9,119 nucleotides of DNA from Actinomycetes bacterium (GTDB lineage: Bacteria; Actinomycetota; Acidimicrobiia; Acidimicrobiales; RAAP-2), in assembly GCA_021787255.1 (NCBI GenBank), contig JAJYMD010000309.1, positions 1 to 9,119 of the forward strand, given 5' to 3'. Position 1 is the stretch's first letter, and each line of letters opens with the position of its first letter. Positions 1 through 6,303 of this stretch are shown one piece after another. Under the pieces are notes generated by a model. That model made no database searches. It saw only the letters and a program-made list of their open reading frames with translations, and was not told where the DNA came from. The position numbers and the translations under genes are program-made.

Positions 1-359
1 ACGACGTCGACGTCGTCGCCACGCGAGGCCGCCTCGTCGGCGACGGCCGGCTGCTCGGCCTGGGGAAACCGGTCGTCGGCTACGAGGACGACGAGCTCTT
101 CACGGTCACGGCCGCCACGCCCGCAAGCCCGGCACTCGAGCAGCTGCGCGCACCGGCGGTGGCCGAAGCGGCCGCGCTGCTCGCCGCCGGACCCGGCAGC
201 CGCCTGGTGGTGCCCAAGCGCACCGGCAGCTACGTGACCGTCGCTGCCGCCACCGGGCCCCCACCGCGAGCCCCGACGACGAGCCGCCCGACGACGAGCC
301 GCCCGACGACGAGCCGCCCGACGACGAGCCGCCCGACGACGAGCCGCACCGCACGGTGA
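1..359 (+). CDS. cbiG: CbiG/CobE-like cobalamin biosynthesis protein, C-terminal end (5' truncated by window edge)
   Basis: The frame is open from the left edge (first full codon at base 3) to a TGA at 357-359, so about 118 C-terminal residues are visible. The stretch APAVAEAAALLAAG followed by RLVVPKR and TVAAA matches the typical end of the CbiG C-terminal/CobE domain (family knowledge: VAEAAALLAAG...LLVPK...ATVAVA). CbiG opens the delta-lactone of cobalt-precorrin-5A in the anaerobic pathway. CobE is the related small protein of the aerobic pathway, whose exact role is less settled. The oxygen-dependent cobF lies only 4 bases downstream, suggesting a co-transcribed cob cluster. Odd feature: after the domain the protein ends in five PTTSR pentapeptides encoded by a 15-base tandem repeat, a tail I do not know from this family. 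The upstream part, which could be a fusion to another cob enzyme, is outside the window. Confidence 0.72.
   Translation, partial: DVDVVATRGRLVGDGRLLGLGKPVVGYEDDELFTVTAATPASPALEQLRAPAVAEAAALLAAGPGSRLVVPKRTGSYVTVAAATGPPPRAPTTSRPTTSRPTTSRPTTSRPTTSRTAR
272..346 (+). repeat. Five tandem copies of a 15-base repeat in the 3' end of the CbiG-like gene
   Basis: The unit cccgacgacgagccg occurs five times without a mismatch at 272-286, 287-301, 302-316, 317-331 and 332-346. In the reading frame of the gene it encodes PTTSR five times. In the next frame it would encode the acidic unit PDDEP. As the unit is a multiple of three, changes in copy number would keep the frame. It forms the disordered C-terminal tail just before the stop codon. 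Confidence 0.95.
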
Positions 360-363
360 CCGG

Positions 364-1176
364 ATGGCCCGCATCAAGGTGATCGGCGTCGGCATGGGCG
401 AGCCAGAGCACCTCACCGGGCAGGCAGTGGCGGCCCTGAACACCGTCGACGTCTTCTTCGTCCTCGAGAAGGGCTCGGCAGCAGACGAGCTCGCCCGGAT
501 CCGCGAGGAGCTGTGCCGGCGAGTCGTCACCTCTCGTCGCTACCGGTTCGTCGAGGTCGACGACCCTCGCCGGGATCGGGAGGCCGAGGACTACGTCGGA
601 GCGGTCGACGATTGGACCGCCGCGCGGGCGGCTGCACTGAGCGAGGCGGTCGGCAGCGAGCTCGGCGCCAGCGACTGCGGGGGGTTGCTCGCGTGGGGCG
701 ACCCGGCCTTCTACGACAGCACCCTGCGCGTCCTGGACGCGCTGCCCTTCCCGGTCGAGGTGGAGGTCGTCCCGGGCCTGAGCAGCATCCAGATGCTGGC
801 AGCCGCCCACCGGATCTCCCTCACGCGGGTCGGCCGGCCCCTCCAGGTGACCACCGGAAGGCGCCTGGCAGCCAGTGGCTTCCCTCCGGGGTGCGACGAC
901 GTCGTCGTCCTGCTCGACGGGGACTGCTCCTTCCGTCACGTGGACCCGACCGGTGTGACCATCTACTGGGGCGCCCACCTAGGCAGCGCGCACCAGGTGC
1001 TCGTCTGCGGTGAGCTGGCCGCGGTCGCCGAGCAGATCGTGGCGGCGCGATCCGAGGCCAGGACCCGGCGCGGGTGGGTGATGGACACCTATCTGCTGCG
1101 CCGCGCAAGCGAGCAGCCGAGGTCGGAGAAGGGTGGATCTCAGCCTCCGAGCTCCTCGACCTTGGCCGTCCCCTGA
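364..1176 (+). CDS. cobF: Precorrin-6A synthase (deacetylating) CobF
   Basis: CobF is an S-adenosylmethionine-dependent methyltransferase of the aerobic cobalamin pathway. It methylates C-1 of precorrin-5 and removes the acetyl group to give precorrin-6A. The 270-residue protein starts with the tetrapyrrole methylase signature IKVIGVGMGEPEHLT (residues 4-18), followed by ALNTVDVFFVLEKG. Further family motifs are LAWGDPAFYDSTLR near residues 110-122, VEVVPGLSSIQMLAAAHRI, TTGRRLA, IYWGAHLG and a C-terminal GWVMDTYLLRR. Proteins of this family usually run about 250-260 residues and end soon after YLLR. Here some 22 extra polar residues follow, and they overlap the end of bluB-cobT on the other strand. 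The ATG follows the previous stop by 4 bases without a good Shine-Dalgarno, so translational coupling is likely. CobF indicates the oxygen-dependent B12 route. Confidence 0.95.
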   Translation: MARIKVIGVGMGEPEHLTGQAVAALNTVDVFFVLEKGSAADELARIREELCRRVVTSRRYRFVEVDDPRRDREAEDYVGAVDDWTAARAAALSEAVGSELGASDCGGLLAWGDPAFYDSTLRVLDALPFPVEVEVVPGLSSIQMLAAAHRISLTRVGRPLQVTTGRRLAASGFPPGCDDVVVLLDGDCSFRHVDPTGVTIYWGAHLGSAHQVLVCGELAAVAEQIVAARSEARTRRGWVMDTYLLRRASEQPRSEKGGSQPPSSSTLAVP

Positions 1177-2867
1177 CGGGAGCGGAGGGCGGTCAGGAGC
1201 ATCTGCGCGGCGAGGCACGCGCCGACCCCTTCGCCGGCGCGCAGCCGGAGCTGCAGCAACGGTTCGAGGCCGAGCTCGACCAACACCCGGCCGTGGCCCA
1301 CCTCCCGGCTGCGCTGGCCGGCGATCAGCGCGCTCTGGACCGCTGGCTCGAGGCGGACCGCCACGAGCGCAGCCACGGAGGTGACCAAGCCGTCGAGAAC
1401 GACCGGCGTCCGCGCTCCGGCGGCGGCCACCGTCAGCCCGGCGAGGAACGCGAGCTCGGGACCGCCGACCGCGGCGAGCGCCACCTCCGGACGGCTGAGC
1501 CGTGCCCCGTACAGGGTCCGCGACCGTTCGAGCGCCGCGGCGACGACGTCCCGCTTGCGCCGGACCATGCCGGAATCTGCCGCCGCGCCGAGACCGACGG
1601 CTTCCTCCACGTCCATCCCGAGCAACGCGCAGGCCAGTGCGGCCGAGACGGTCGTGTTGCCGATGCCGACCTCGCCGAGGCAGATGAGCCCGTCCGCCGC
1701 CAACCTCCGACCGACCTGCGCTCCGGCCCGCATGAGCGCGTCGACGTCCTCGGGATCGAGCGCGTCCGCGGTGACCATGTCTCCGGCACGGCGGGTGGCG
1801 ACTGCGTGCAGCGCGTCGACGGCCAGGCCGGCCTCCCGTGCGGTGACGGCGCCGAGCGACACCCCGGCTCGAGTAGCCGCCAGGACCTCGTCGGTGACCG
1901 AAGGGGAGAACGCGGACACCCCGTACCTGGTCACCGGGTGGTCCCCGGCCACGACGACGAGCGTGCCCGACCTGGGCGGTTCTGGGCACAACGCGAGCAC
2001 GCGGTTCACCGCGACGTCGAGCACCCCGAGCGAGCCGGGGACGGCGAGGCGATTGTCGCCCTCGTCGCGCCCGGCGACGATCGACGCAGGATCCGGGCCG
2101 GCGAGGTGCGACACCGGCGCCGCGGGTCCGTCGGCGGACGGCCATCGTTCCTCCACGACGACGTCCTCGAGCGGCACTCGCCTCGACCAGCCCTGCCGCT
2201 CCAACCCGGGGCTCGGGGGTCGCTCGTCCGGCCACCCGATGCAGAGCCAACCCAGCGTCTCGACCCCCTCAGGCAGGCCCAGCAGCGCTGCGAGCTCGCC
2301 GGGGTCGAAGAGCGTCACCCAGCCGAGGCCGAGCCCGACCGCACGCGCCGCCAGCCACATGTTCTCAACTGCGCAGGCGCAGCTCCACATGTCGGCGTCG
2401 GCGAAGCTCGCCCGGCCGAGAACGCCTGCGGCCGGCACCCGCCGGTCGCAGGCGACGACCACTCCGACGGGGGCCTCCCTGATGCCTTCGAGCTGCAGGT
2501 CGAGCAGTCGCGACCTCCGCTCCTCGGTGAGCATCTCTGCCTGGCGAAGCCGCTCACGGTCGGCCATGAGCGCGGCGCTGTCACGCGTCGCCTGCTCCCG
2601 GACGACCACGAACCGCCACGGTTGGGAGTGCCCGACGGAAGGTGCCTGATGACCCGCCGCGAGCACTTGGCGCACCAGTTCTTCCGGCACCTCGTCGGGC
2701 CGGAAACGCCGCACGTCCCGTCGGGCGGCGAGGACCGCGTGCAGCGCGCTCACCGTCGCGTCGTCGAACGACCACCCCGCGGGGTCCGCAGCCCGTTGGG
2801 CCGCCGACGTCGGGTCGCCGACGAGGGGCACGGGGCGAGGCCACGGAGAGGCGCCTGGAGCCACCAC
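1140..2867 (-). CDS. bluB-cobT: Fusion of 5,6-dimethylbenzimidazole synthase (BluB) and nicotinate-nucleotide:DMB phosphoribosyltransferase (CobT)
   Basis: One 575-residue frame carries two consecutive steps of lower-ligand synthesis. Residues about 35-242 are BluB, a flavin-destructase of the nitroreductase fold that breaks FMNH2 with O2 to make DMB: RRDVRRFRP (49-57), APSVGHSQPWRF (75-86), and CAVENMWLAARAVGLGLGWVTLF (165-187). Residues about 250-565 are CobT, which joins DMB to nicotinate mononucleotide to give alpha-ribazole phosphate: PGSLG (277-281), GDHPVTRYGVSAF (308-320), LGEVGIGNTTVSAA (397-410) and AGEGVGACLA (544-553), with Glu546 at the position of the family's catalytic Glu. I chose GTG at 2867 because AGGAG lies 5 bases upstream (2877-2873). 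An in-frame ATG at 2936 lacks such a site, and codons upstream of 2867 are rich in rare AGA. Its 3' end overlaps cobF by 37 bases. A fusion would pass DMB directly from one domain to the other (inference). Confidence 0.92.
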   Translation of the reverse strand: MVAPGASPWPRPVPLVGDPTSAAQRAADPAGWSFDDATVSALHAVLAARRDVRRFRPDEVPEELVRQVLAAGHQAPSVGHSQPWRFVVVREQATRDSAALMADRERLRQAEMLTEERRSRLLDLQLEGIREAPVGVVVACDRRVPAAGVLGRASFADADMWSCACAVENMWLAARAVGLGLGWVTLFDPGELAALLGLPEGVETLGWLCIGWPDERPPSPGLERQGWSRRVPLEDVVVEERWPSADGPAAPVSHLAGPDPASIVAGRDEGDNRLAVPGSLGVLDVAVNRVLALCPEPPRSGTLVVVAGDHPVTRYGVSAFSPSVTDEVLAATRAGVSLGAVTAREAGLAVDALHAVATRRAGDMVTADALDPEDVDALMRAGAQVGRRLAADGLICLGEVGIGNTTVSAALACALLGMDVEEAVGLGAAADSGMVRRKRDVVAAALERSRTLYGARLSRPEVALAAVGGPELAFLAGLTVAAAGARTPVVLDGLVTSVAALVAVRLEPAVQSALIAGQRSREVGHGRVLVELGLEPLLQLRLRAGEGVGACLAAQMLLTALRSRQGTAKVEELGG

Positions 2868-3262
2868 GCCAGCTCCTGGGGGACCGGGTGCCTGCGCGCG
2901 AGCCTCCGCTCCCCCCCTCCGCTTTGGCCGTCCCATCCGATCCGCGTTCGTCTCTCTGCTCCTCACGTCTCTCCGTGCTGCTCTCGCATCTCTCCGTGCT
3001 CTCGCCTCCAGCTCGCCGGCAACCCCCCGTTCGAAGGCCGCCATCGGCTCTCTGAGCTCGTCTCTCTTCGAGCTCGTCGTCTCCGGACGACCTGGCCAGC
3101 CGGACGACCCGACCCAGCCGGGCAGCCGGACAGCCGACCCAGCGGCCAGTGGCCCGACAGCCACCAGCATTGCGCGGCGCCATCGCGCGGCGCACGAGCA
3201 CGGCCGCGGCGTCCAGATCTCCGAGAACGGGTCCTCGCCTGCCGGCGACCACGCCGCCCACG
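2868..3262. other. Gene-free stretch upstream of bluB-cobT
   Basis: No convincing gene is present. On the - strand a frame stays open here and reads into bluB, but its codon choice (clusters of AGA, GGG and GCA) differs from the neighbours, and it holds an Arg/Ala/Glu-rich peptide with no recognisable family. The stretch contains a duplicated 12-base element (2968-3000), a perfect 6-bp stem with a 4-base loop at 3076-3091, and loosely repetitive CCGGAC/CCCAGC sequence at about 3080-3180. It is expected to hold the promoter and leader of bluB-cobT. I looked for a cobalamin riboswitch and did not find its conserved core. Confidence 0.6.
2968..3000 (-). repeat. Direct repeat of a 12-base element in the bluB-cobT upstream region
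   Basis: TCTCTCCGTGCT occurs at 2968-2979 and again at 2989-3000 (plus-strand reading), start to start 21 bases, about two helical turns. Each copy is followed by CTCTCGC, separated by three extra bases in the first copy. It lies 101-133 bases upstream of the chosen bluB-cobT start. Two identical sites on the same face of the helix could be a regulator binding site, but a decayed repeat is equally possible. Confidence 0.6.
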
Positions 3263-4639
3263 TCACTCGATATCTGGTGGCCAGGGTGCCGAGACCTCCT
3301 CGCCTGGTGCCGGGTGCGGCGCTCGAGGCCCGGGGCTGGCCGGTGCGCCCGGCTCGAGGACGCCGCTCCCGGGGAACGGAGCTCGCCCGTCGGGGGCCGG
3401 CACCGGTCCGTCGGCGGTCGGAGCTGGCCGCCTGCGTGCCCCGCGCGCCGGTTCCCCGGGCAGAGGGGCGTGGCGGAACGCGAGGTAATAGGTGACCACG
3501 TTCGCGGCCATGAAGACGACAGCCCCTATCACCGGGACGTCGACGAACACGCCCATGAGCACGCCGCCCACCGCCGGGCTCACGCTCGAGGTGACCACGG
3601 AAGGCAGCGTGCCCAGGGCCGCCACCGTGCCGCGCCGGCGATCGTCGACGGCGCCCATCGCGTAGGACTGGCGGGCGGGCAGGCCGAGGCTGTTGCAGAT
3701 GGTTCGCAGGTTCAGCAGGAGGGCTGCCAGCAGGAAATCGGGCATGAAGGCCATGACGAGGAGCATGAGCACCGACGCACCTCGGGTGACGACGACGGTG
3801 CGCACGGCACCGAGACGACGGGTGAGGCGATGCGCACCGAGGTAGGGCAGGGCGCTCACCAGGTTGACCACGGTATAGAGCACGCCCACCTCGGCGGGCC
3901 CGGCGCCGAAGCGGACGTGGAACCAGTAGGTGAGCAGAGGGCCGAGGAACCCGAAGCCGAAGCCGTTCAAGGCGTTCGTGAGGCCGAAACGGCCGATGAG
4001 CTGACGGGTGGTGAGCCCCGCCGGGTTGGACGGGGCACCGGCCGTCCCCGGGGCGCCCGAGGCGCGCCTCGACTGGCGCGCCCGGCGCTCGCGCAGGGGG
4101 ACCGAGACCGCCGCCACCAAGAGCGAGGCACCCGCGCCGATCAGGAACACCACCTTGTACGCGCCGATCCAGCTCATCCCGGCATCGTGCATGGCCGTCG
4201 GCACGGCTGCGACCAGCGAGCCGGCGGCTGCCGCCACCACGCCGATGAAGCCGAGGCGACCAAAGGACCGGGTCCGCTGCTCGGCAGGCACCGACGCGGC
4301 GAGCAAGGGCTGCTCGGCGGGGAAGAAGGGGCCGAAGGCGCCACCGCTGCCAGCACCGCCGCCTCGTCCGATGCCGCCGAGGCCGCTGGCGACCACGACC
4401 ACCACGAGGTCGCTGCTCGCCGCGAGCGCGAGGGCGCCCAGGGCGCCCAGGAGCGCCACCCCCACGAGCACCGGCCGTCGTCCGATCCGGTCGCTCACGA
4501 CACCGACGACCGCCACGAGCGCTGCTCCCACGAGGCTTCCGACGGTGAGGATGACGCCCACCTGCGCGGAGGAGTCGTGCTGCTGCGCGAGGTACAGCGG
4601 GAAGACGACGGTCAAGAACGCGGTCGCGAAGCTGCGCAC
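3263..4639 (-). CDS. Major facilitator superfamily transporter (N-terminus uncertain)
   Basis: The 458-residue protein is an inner-membrane secondary transporter, probably a drug/proton antiporter or sugar-type exporter; the substrate is unknown. Many hydrophobic segments alternate with short loops. The signature loop between helices 2 and 3 is visible as DRIGRRP (50-56), and a second-half counterpart reads LTRRLGAVRT. A charged central loop (RERRARQSRR) separates the halves, and a Pro-rich tail of about 60 residues ends the protein. The only usable start in this frame is GTG at 4639, with no good Shine-Dalgarno. However, the frame is open further upstream (to a TAG near 4748) and encodes DEPQYVPSNLPWLYVGRA directly before MRSFATAF. 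That looks like the missing front half of helix 1. The divergent MarR gene 117 bases away is its likely regulator. Confidence 0.85.
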   Translation of the reverse strand: MRSFATAFLTVVFPLYLAQQHDSSAQVGVILTVGSLVGAALVAVVGVVSDRIGRRPVLVGVALLGALGALALAASSDLVVVVVASGLGGIGRGGGAGSGGAFGPFFPAEQPLLAASVPAEQRTRSFGRLGFIGVVAAAAGSLVAAVPTAMHDAGMSWIGAYKVVFLIGAGASLLVAAVSVPLRERRARQSRRASGAPGTAGAPSNPAGLTTRQLIGRFGLTNALNGFGFGFLGPLLTYWFHVRFGAGPAEVGVLYTVVNLVSALPYLGAHRLTRRLGAVRTVVVTRGASVLMLLVMAFMPDFLLAALLLNLRTICNSLGLPARQSYAMGAVDDRRRGTVAALGTLPSVVTSSVSPAVGGVLMGVFVDVPVIGAVVFMAANVVTYYLAFRHAPLPGEPARGARRRPAPTADGPVPAPDGRAPFPGSGVLEPGAPASPGPRAPHPAPGEEVSAPWPPDIE

Positions 4640-4742
4640 GGCCCGCCCGACATACAGCCACGGGAGGTTGGACGGGACGTACTGCGGCTCGTCGGAGGAG
4701 TCGGCGGAGTCGGCGGGTGAGGCGAAGGCGGAGATGACGCGA

Positions 4743-4753
4743 TAGTCTAACTA
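4743..4753. promoter_or_regulatory. Inverted repeat between divergent MFS and marR genes, candidate operator overlapping -10 elements
   Basis: TAGTCTAACTA is a perfect inverted repeat (TAGT, 3-base spacer, ACTA) in the only AT-rich patch of the gap. On + it contains TAGTCT (4743-4748), a possible -10 element that would place transcription start within a few bases of the marR GTG at 4757. On - it contains TAGACT (4749-4744), a possible -10 for the transporter. Known MarR proteins bind short palindromes in such divergent gaps and repress both genes. That this one does so is inference. No clear -35 was found for either direction. Confidence 0.45.
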
Positions 4754-4756
4754 CCT

Positions 4757-5236
4757 GTGAGCGGCTGCCCCCCTGTGCCGCCCCCCTCCGCGGCGGTCCG
4801 GGCAGGGCGCGCGCTCGCCCGACTGTCGCGGATCCTGGAGCAGTCGTCGTCGCAGGCTGGGCTCTCCTTGGCCCAGTACCGGGTGTTGGTGTTGGTCGCC
4901 GAGCACCCTCAGCGGGCTTCCGCGCTCGCCGCGCGCGTCGACGTGCGACGGGCCACGTTGAGCGCAGTGGTCGGCGGGCTCGAGCGGGCCGGCTTGCTGG
5001 TGCGCCACGCGGTGGCCGGCGACGCCCGGGGAGTCCAGCTCGAGCTCACCGCCCGAGGACGCGCCGCGCTGGCCAGCGTCGACCGGCACCTCGGAGACCA
5101 ACTGGCGGAGATGGCGGCGGCAGGCTCGGTCGGAGAGGTGGAGATGCTGGCCGGGTTGCTCGAAGGCCTTGTCCACGGGTTCGAGATCCGGCGCAGCGTG
5201 GACACGCCCCCCGGTGAGATGGCGCTGCGGTCGTGA
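4757..5236 (+). CDS. MarR-family transcriptional regulator
   Basis: A 159-residue winged helix-turn-helix protein, of ordinary length for MarR regulators, which bind DNA as dimers and release it on binding a small phenolic or drug-like ligand. The core runs from LSLAQYRVLVLVAE (37-49) through the recognition-helix region VDVRRATLSAVVGGLERAGLL (61-81) to the wing, where the conserved Asp-x-Arg appears as GDARG (88-92), followed by LELTARGRAAL. Flanking helices (12-33 and 104-145) would form the dimer interface. The first ten residues are Pro-rich. No Shine-Dalgarno precedes the GTG at 4757, and a -10-like hexamer sits just upstream, so the message may be leaderless. It is divergent from the MFS gene, its probable target, and converges on senB with a 45-base gap. 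No evidence ties it to the selenium genes. Confidence 0.9.
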   Translation: MSGCPPVPPPSAAVRAGRALARLSRILEQSSSQAGLSLAQYRVLVLVAEHPQRASALAARVDVRRATLSAVVGGLERAGLLVRHAVAGDARGVQLELTARGRAALASVDRHLGDQLAEMAAAGSVGEVEMLAGLLEGLVHGFEIRRSVDTPPGEMALRS

Positions 5237-5281
5237 CGGGCGGAGAACGATCCGGGCGGCTCGAACGGCCGTGACCCTCCA

Positions 5282-6262
5282 TCAGGACGCCGGCGGCGGT
5301 GCCGGCGGCGAGGCGGCGACGGCGTCGAGCAGGCGCGCCCACGACGCCTGCTCACGGCGGGGATCGACGAGGGACCGGAGCCGCAGGCTCCGATCCCTCA
5401 GGCCGTCGAGCCAGGCGGGCTCCTGCTCGGCTCGTGCCAGCAGCGCGGCCAGCTCTTCGGTGTCGCCAGGTGCGAAGTACCCCGGATGGTCCTCTCCGAG
5501 GATCCCGACGGACCCTGCGATGCGCGAGGAAACGATCGGAACGCCCATGGAGATCGCCTCCGAGACCACGTTCGCCCCCCCTTCCGACCACGAGCTCAGC
5601 ACCAGCAGCCGGGCCCGGCCCATCAGGCGAAGGGTCTCGGCCGGAGGTCGGCCGCCGAGCCAGCGGTACCGGCGGTTCGAGGCGGTCTCGGCACGAGCTC
5701 TCGCCTCGAGGCCGTCGTCCAGCGCGTGGCCGACGTGGGTCACCACGACCCGAGAGGCGGCAGGCAGCAGGCGGACCGCTTCGGCCGCCCGCAGCGGGTC
5801 CTTCACCTGGCGCAGGTTCGCCACGACGCACACCTCGAAGCAGCTCTGGAGGGGCGCGGGGACGGACGGCGGCGGGACGGCCGACTGGTGGATCACCCAG
5901 GTACGTCGGCGCAACTGCTCGGGCAGCTGGTCGCGACCGAGGCGCTGGAGGACCACGAGGGCCGTGGCGCGCTCGAGCGTGCGTGACGCGAGCGGGTCAC
6001 GGTGGATGTCCAGGTACAAGTCGGTGCCCGTCAGGGCGAGGACGACCGGGCGCTCCGGGTGCTCGTCCGCGAAGCGCTGGACCGACTCGGCGCTGTGGCG
6101 AGCGTGCAGCGCGACGAGCAGGTCGGGGCTTCCACCCTCGTAGGCGCCCTGGACCCGCACGCGCTGTCCGCTGTCCCGCAAGAGCCGGGCCCAGCGCTCG
6201 GCGGTGGTGGCATTGCCCGTCCGGCCAGCAGGACTGGTCGGTGAGACGAGGCAGATCCTCAC
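5282..6262 (-). CDS. senB: Selenosugar synthase SenB (GT4-like glycosyltransferase)
   Basis: SenB is a cytoplasmic enzyme that uses selenophosphate and a UDP-N-acetylhexosamine to make a seleno-sugar, the selenium donor for selenoneine. The 326-residue protein has a GT-B, family-4-like layout. The N-terminal domain starts MRICLVSPTSPAGRTGNATTAERWARLL, includes LLVALHARHSAES (48-60) and LALTGTDLY (75-83). The C-terminal nucleotide-sugar domain includes VVANLRQVKDPLRAAEA (146-162) and the E-x7-E motif EGGANVVSE (227-235), followed by GVPIVSSRIAGSVGILGEDHPGYF. This pattern, and the short length for a glycosyltransferase, match the family formerly known as a glycosyltransferase of unknown role beside EgtB-like and SelD genes. 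It starts 41 bases after senA on the same strand, so the two are probably one transcript. The GTG start is preceded by a G-rich GAGGGGG at a spacing of about 10. The assignment rests on motifs plus neighbours. Confidence 0.88.
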   Translation of the reverse strand: MRICLVSPTSPAGRTGNATTAERWARLLRDSGQRVRVQGAYEGGSPDLLVALHARHSAESVQRFADEHPERPVVLALTGTDLYLDIHRDPLASRTLERATALVVLQRLGRDQLPEQLRRRTWVIHQSAVPPPSVPAPLQSCFEVCVVANLRQVKDPLRAAEAVRLLPAASRVVVTHVGHALDDGLEARARAETASNRRYRWLGGRPPAETLRLMGRARLLVLSSWSEGGANVVSEAISMGVPIVSSRIAGSVGILGEDHPGYFAPGDTEELAALLARAEQEPAWLDGLRDRSLRLRSLVDPRREQASWARLLDAVAASPPAPPPAS

Positions 6263-6303
6263 GGTCCAGGCACCCCCTCACAGCCCAGGCAGCGCCGGCG
6301 AGC

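Noticed and set aside
2868..2936. bluB-cobT starting at ATG 2936
   Set aside because: It has no well-placed Shine-Dalgarno and atypical codons follow it, whereas GTG 2867 has AGGAG at a spacing of 5. It remains a weaker alternative that would add 23 residues.
3144..3155. Part of a cobalamin riboswitch (GGGCCACTGGCC on -)
   Set aside because: GCCACTG occurs in the conserved core, but the following GGGAAGG and the B12 box are not found, and the upstream conserved pieces are missing.
1074..3488. Very long open frame on + opposite bluB-cobT, and similar ones at 3149-4720 and 5299-8058
   Set aside because: They mirror real genes on the other strand, as expected in very GC-rich DNA. Their products are Arg/Pro/His-rich with no family motifs.
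5237..5281. Bidirectional terminator between marR and senB
   Set aside because: Only a weak 4-pair stem can be drawn, with no T-run on either strand.
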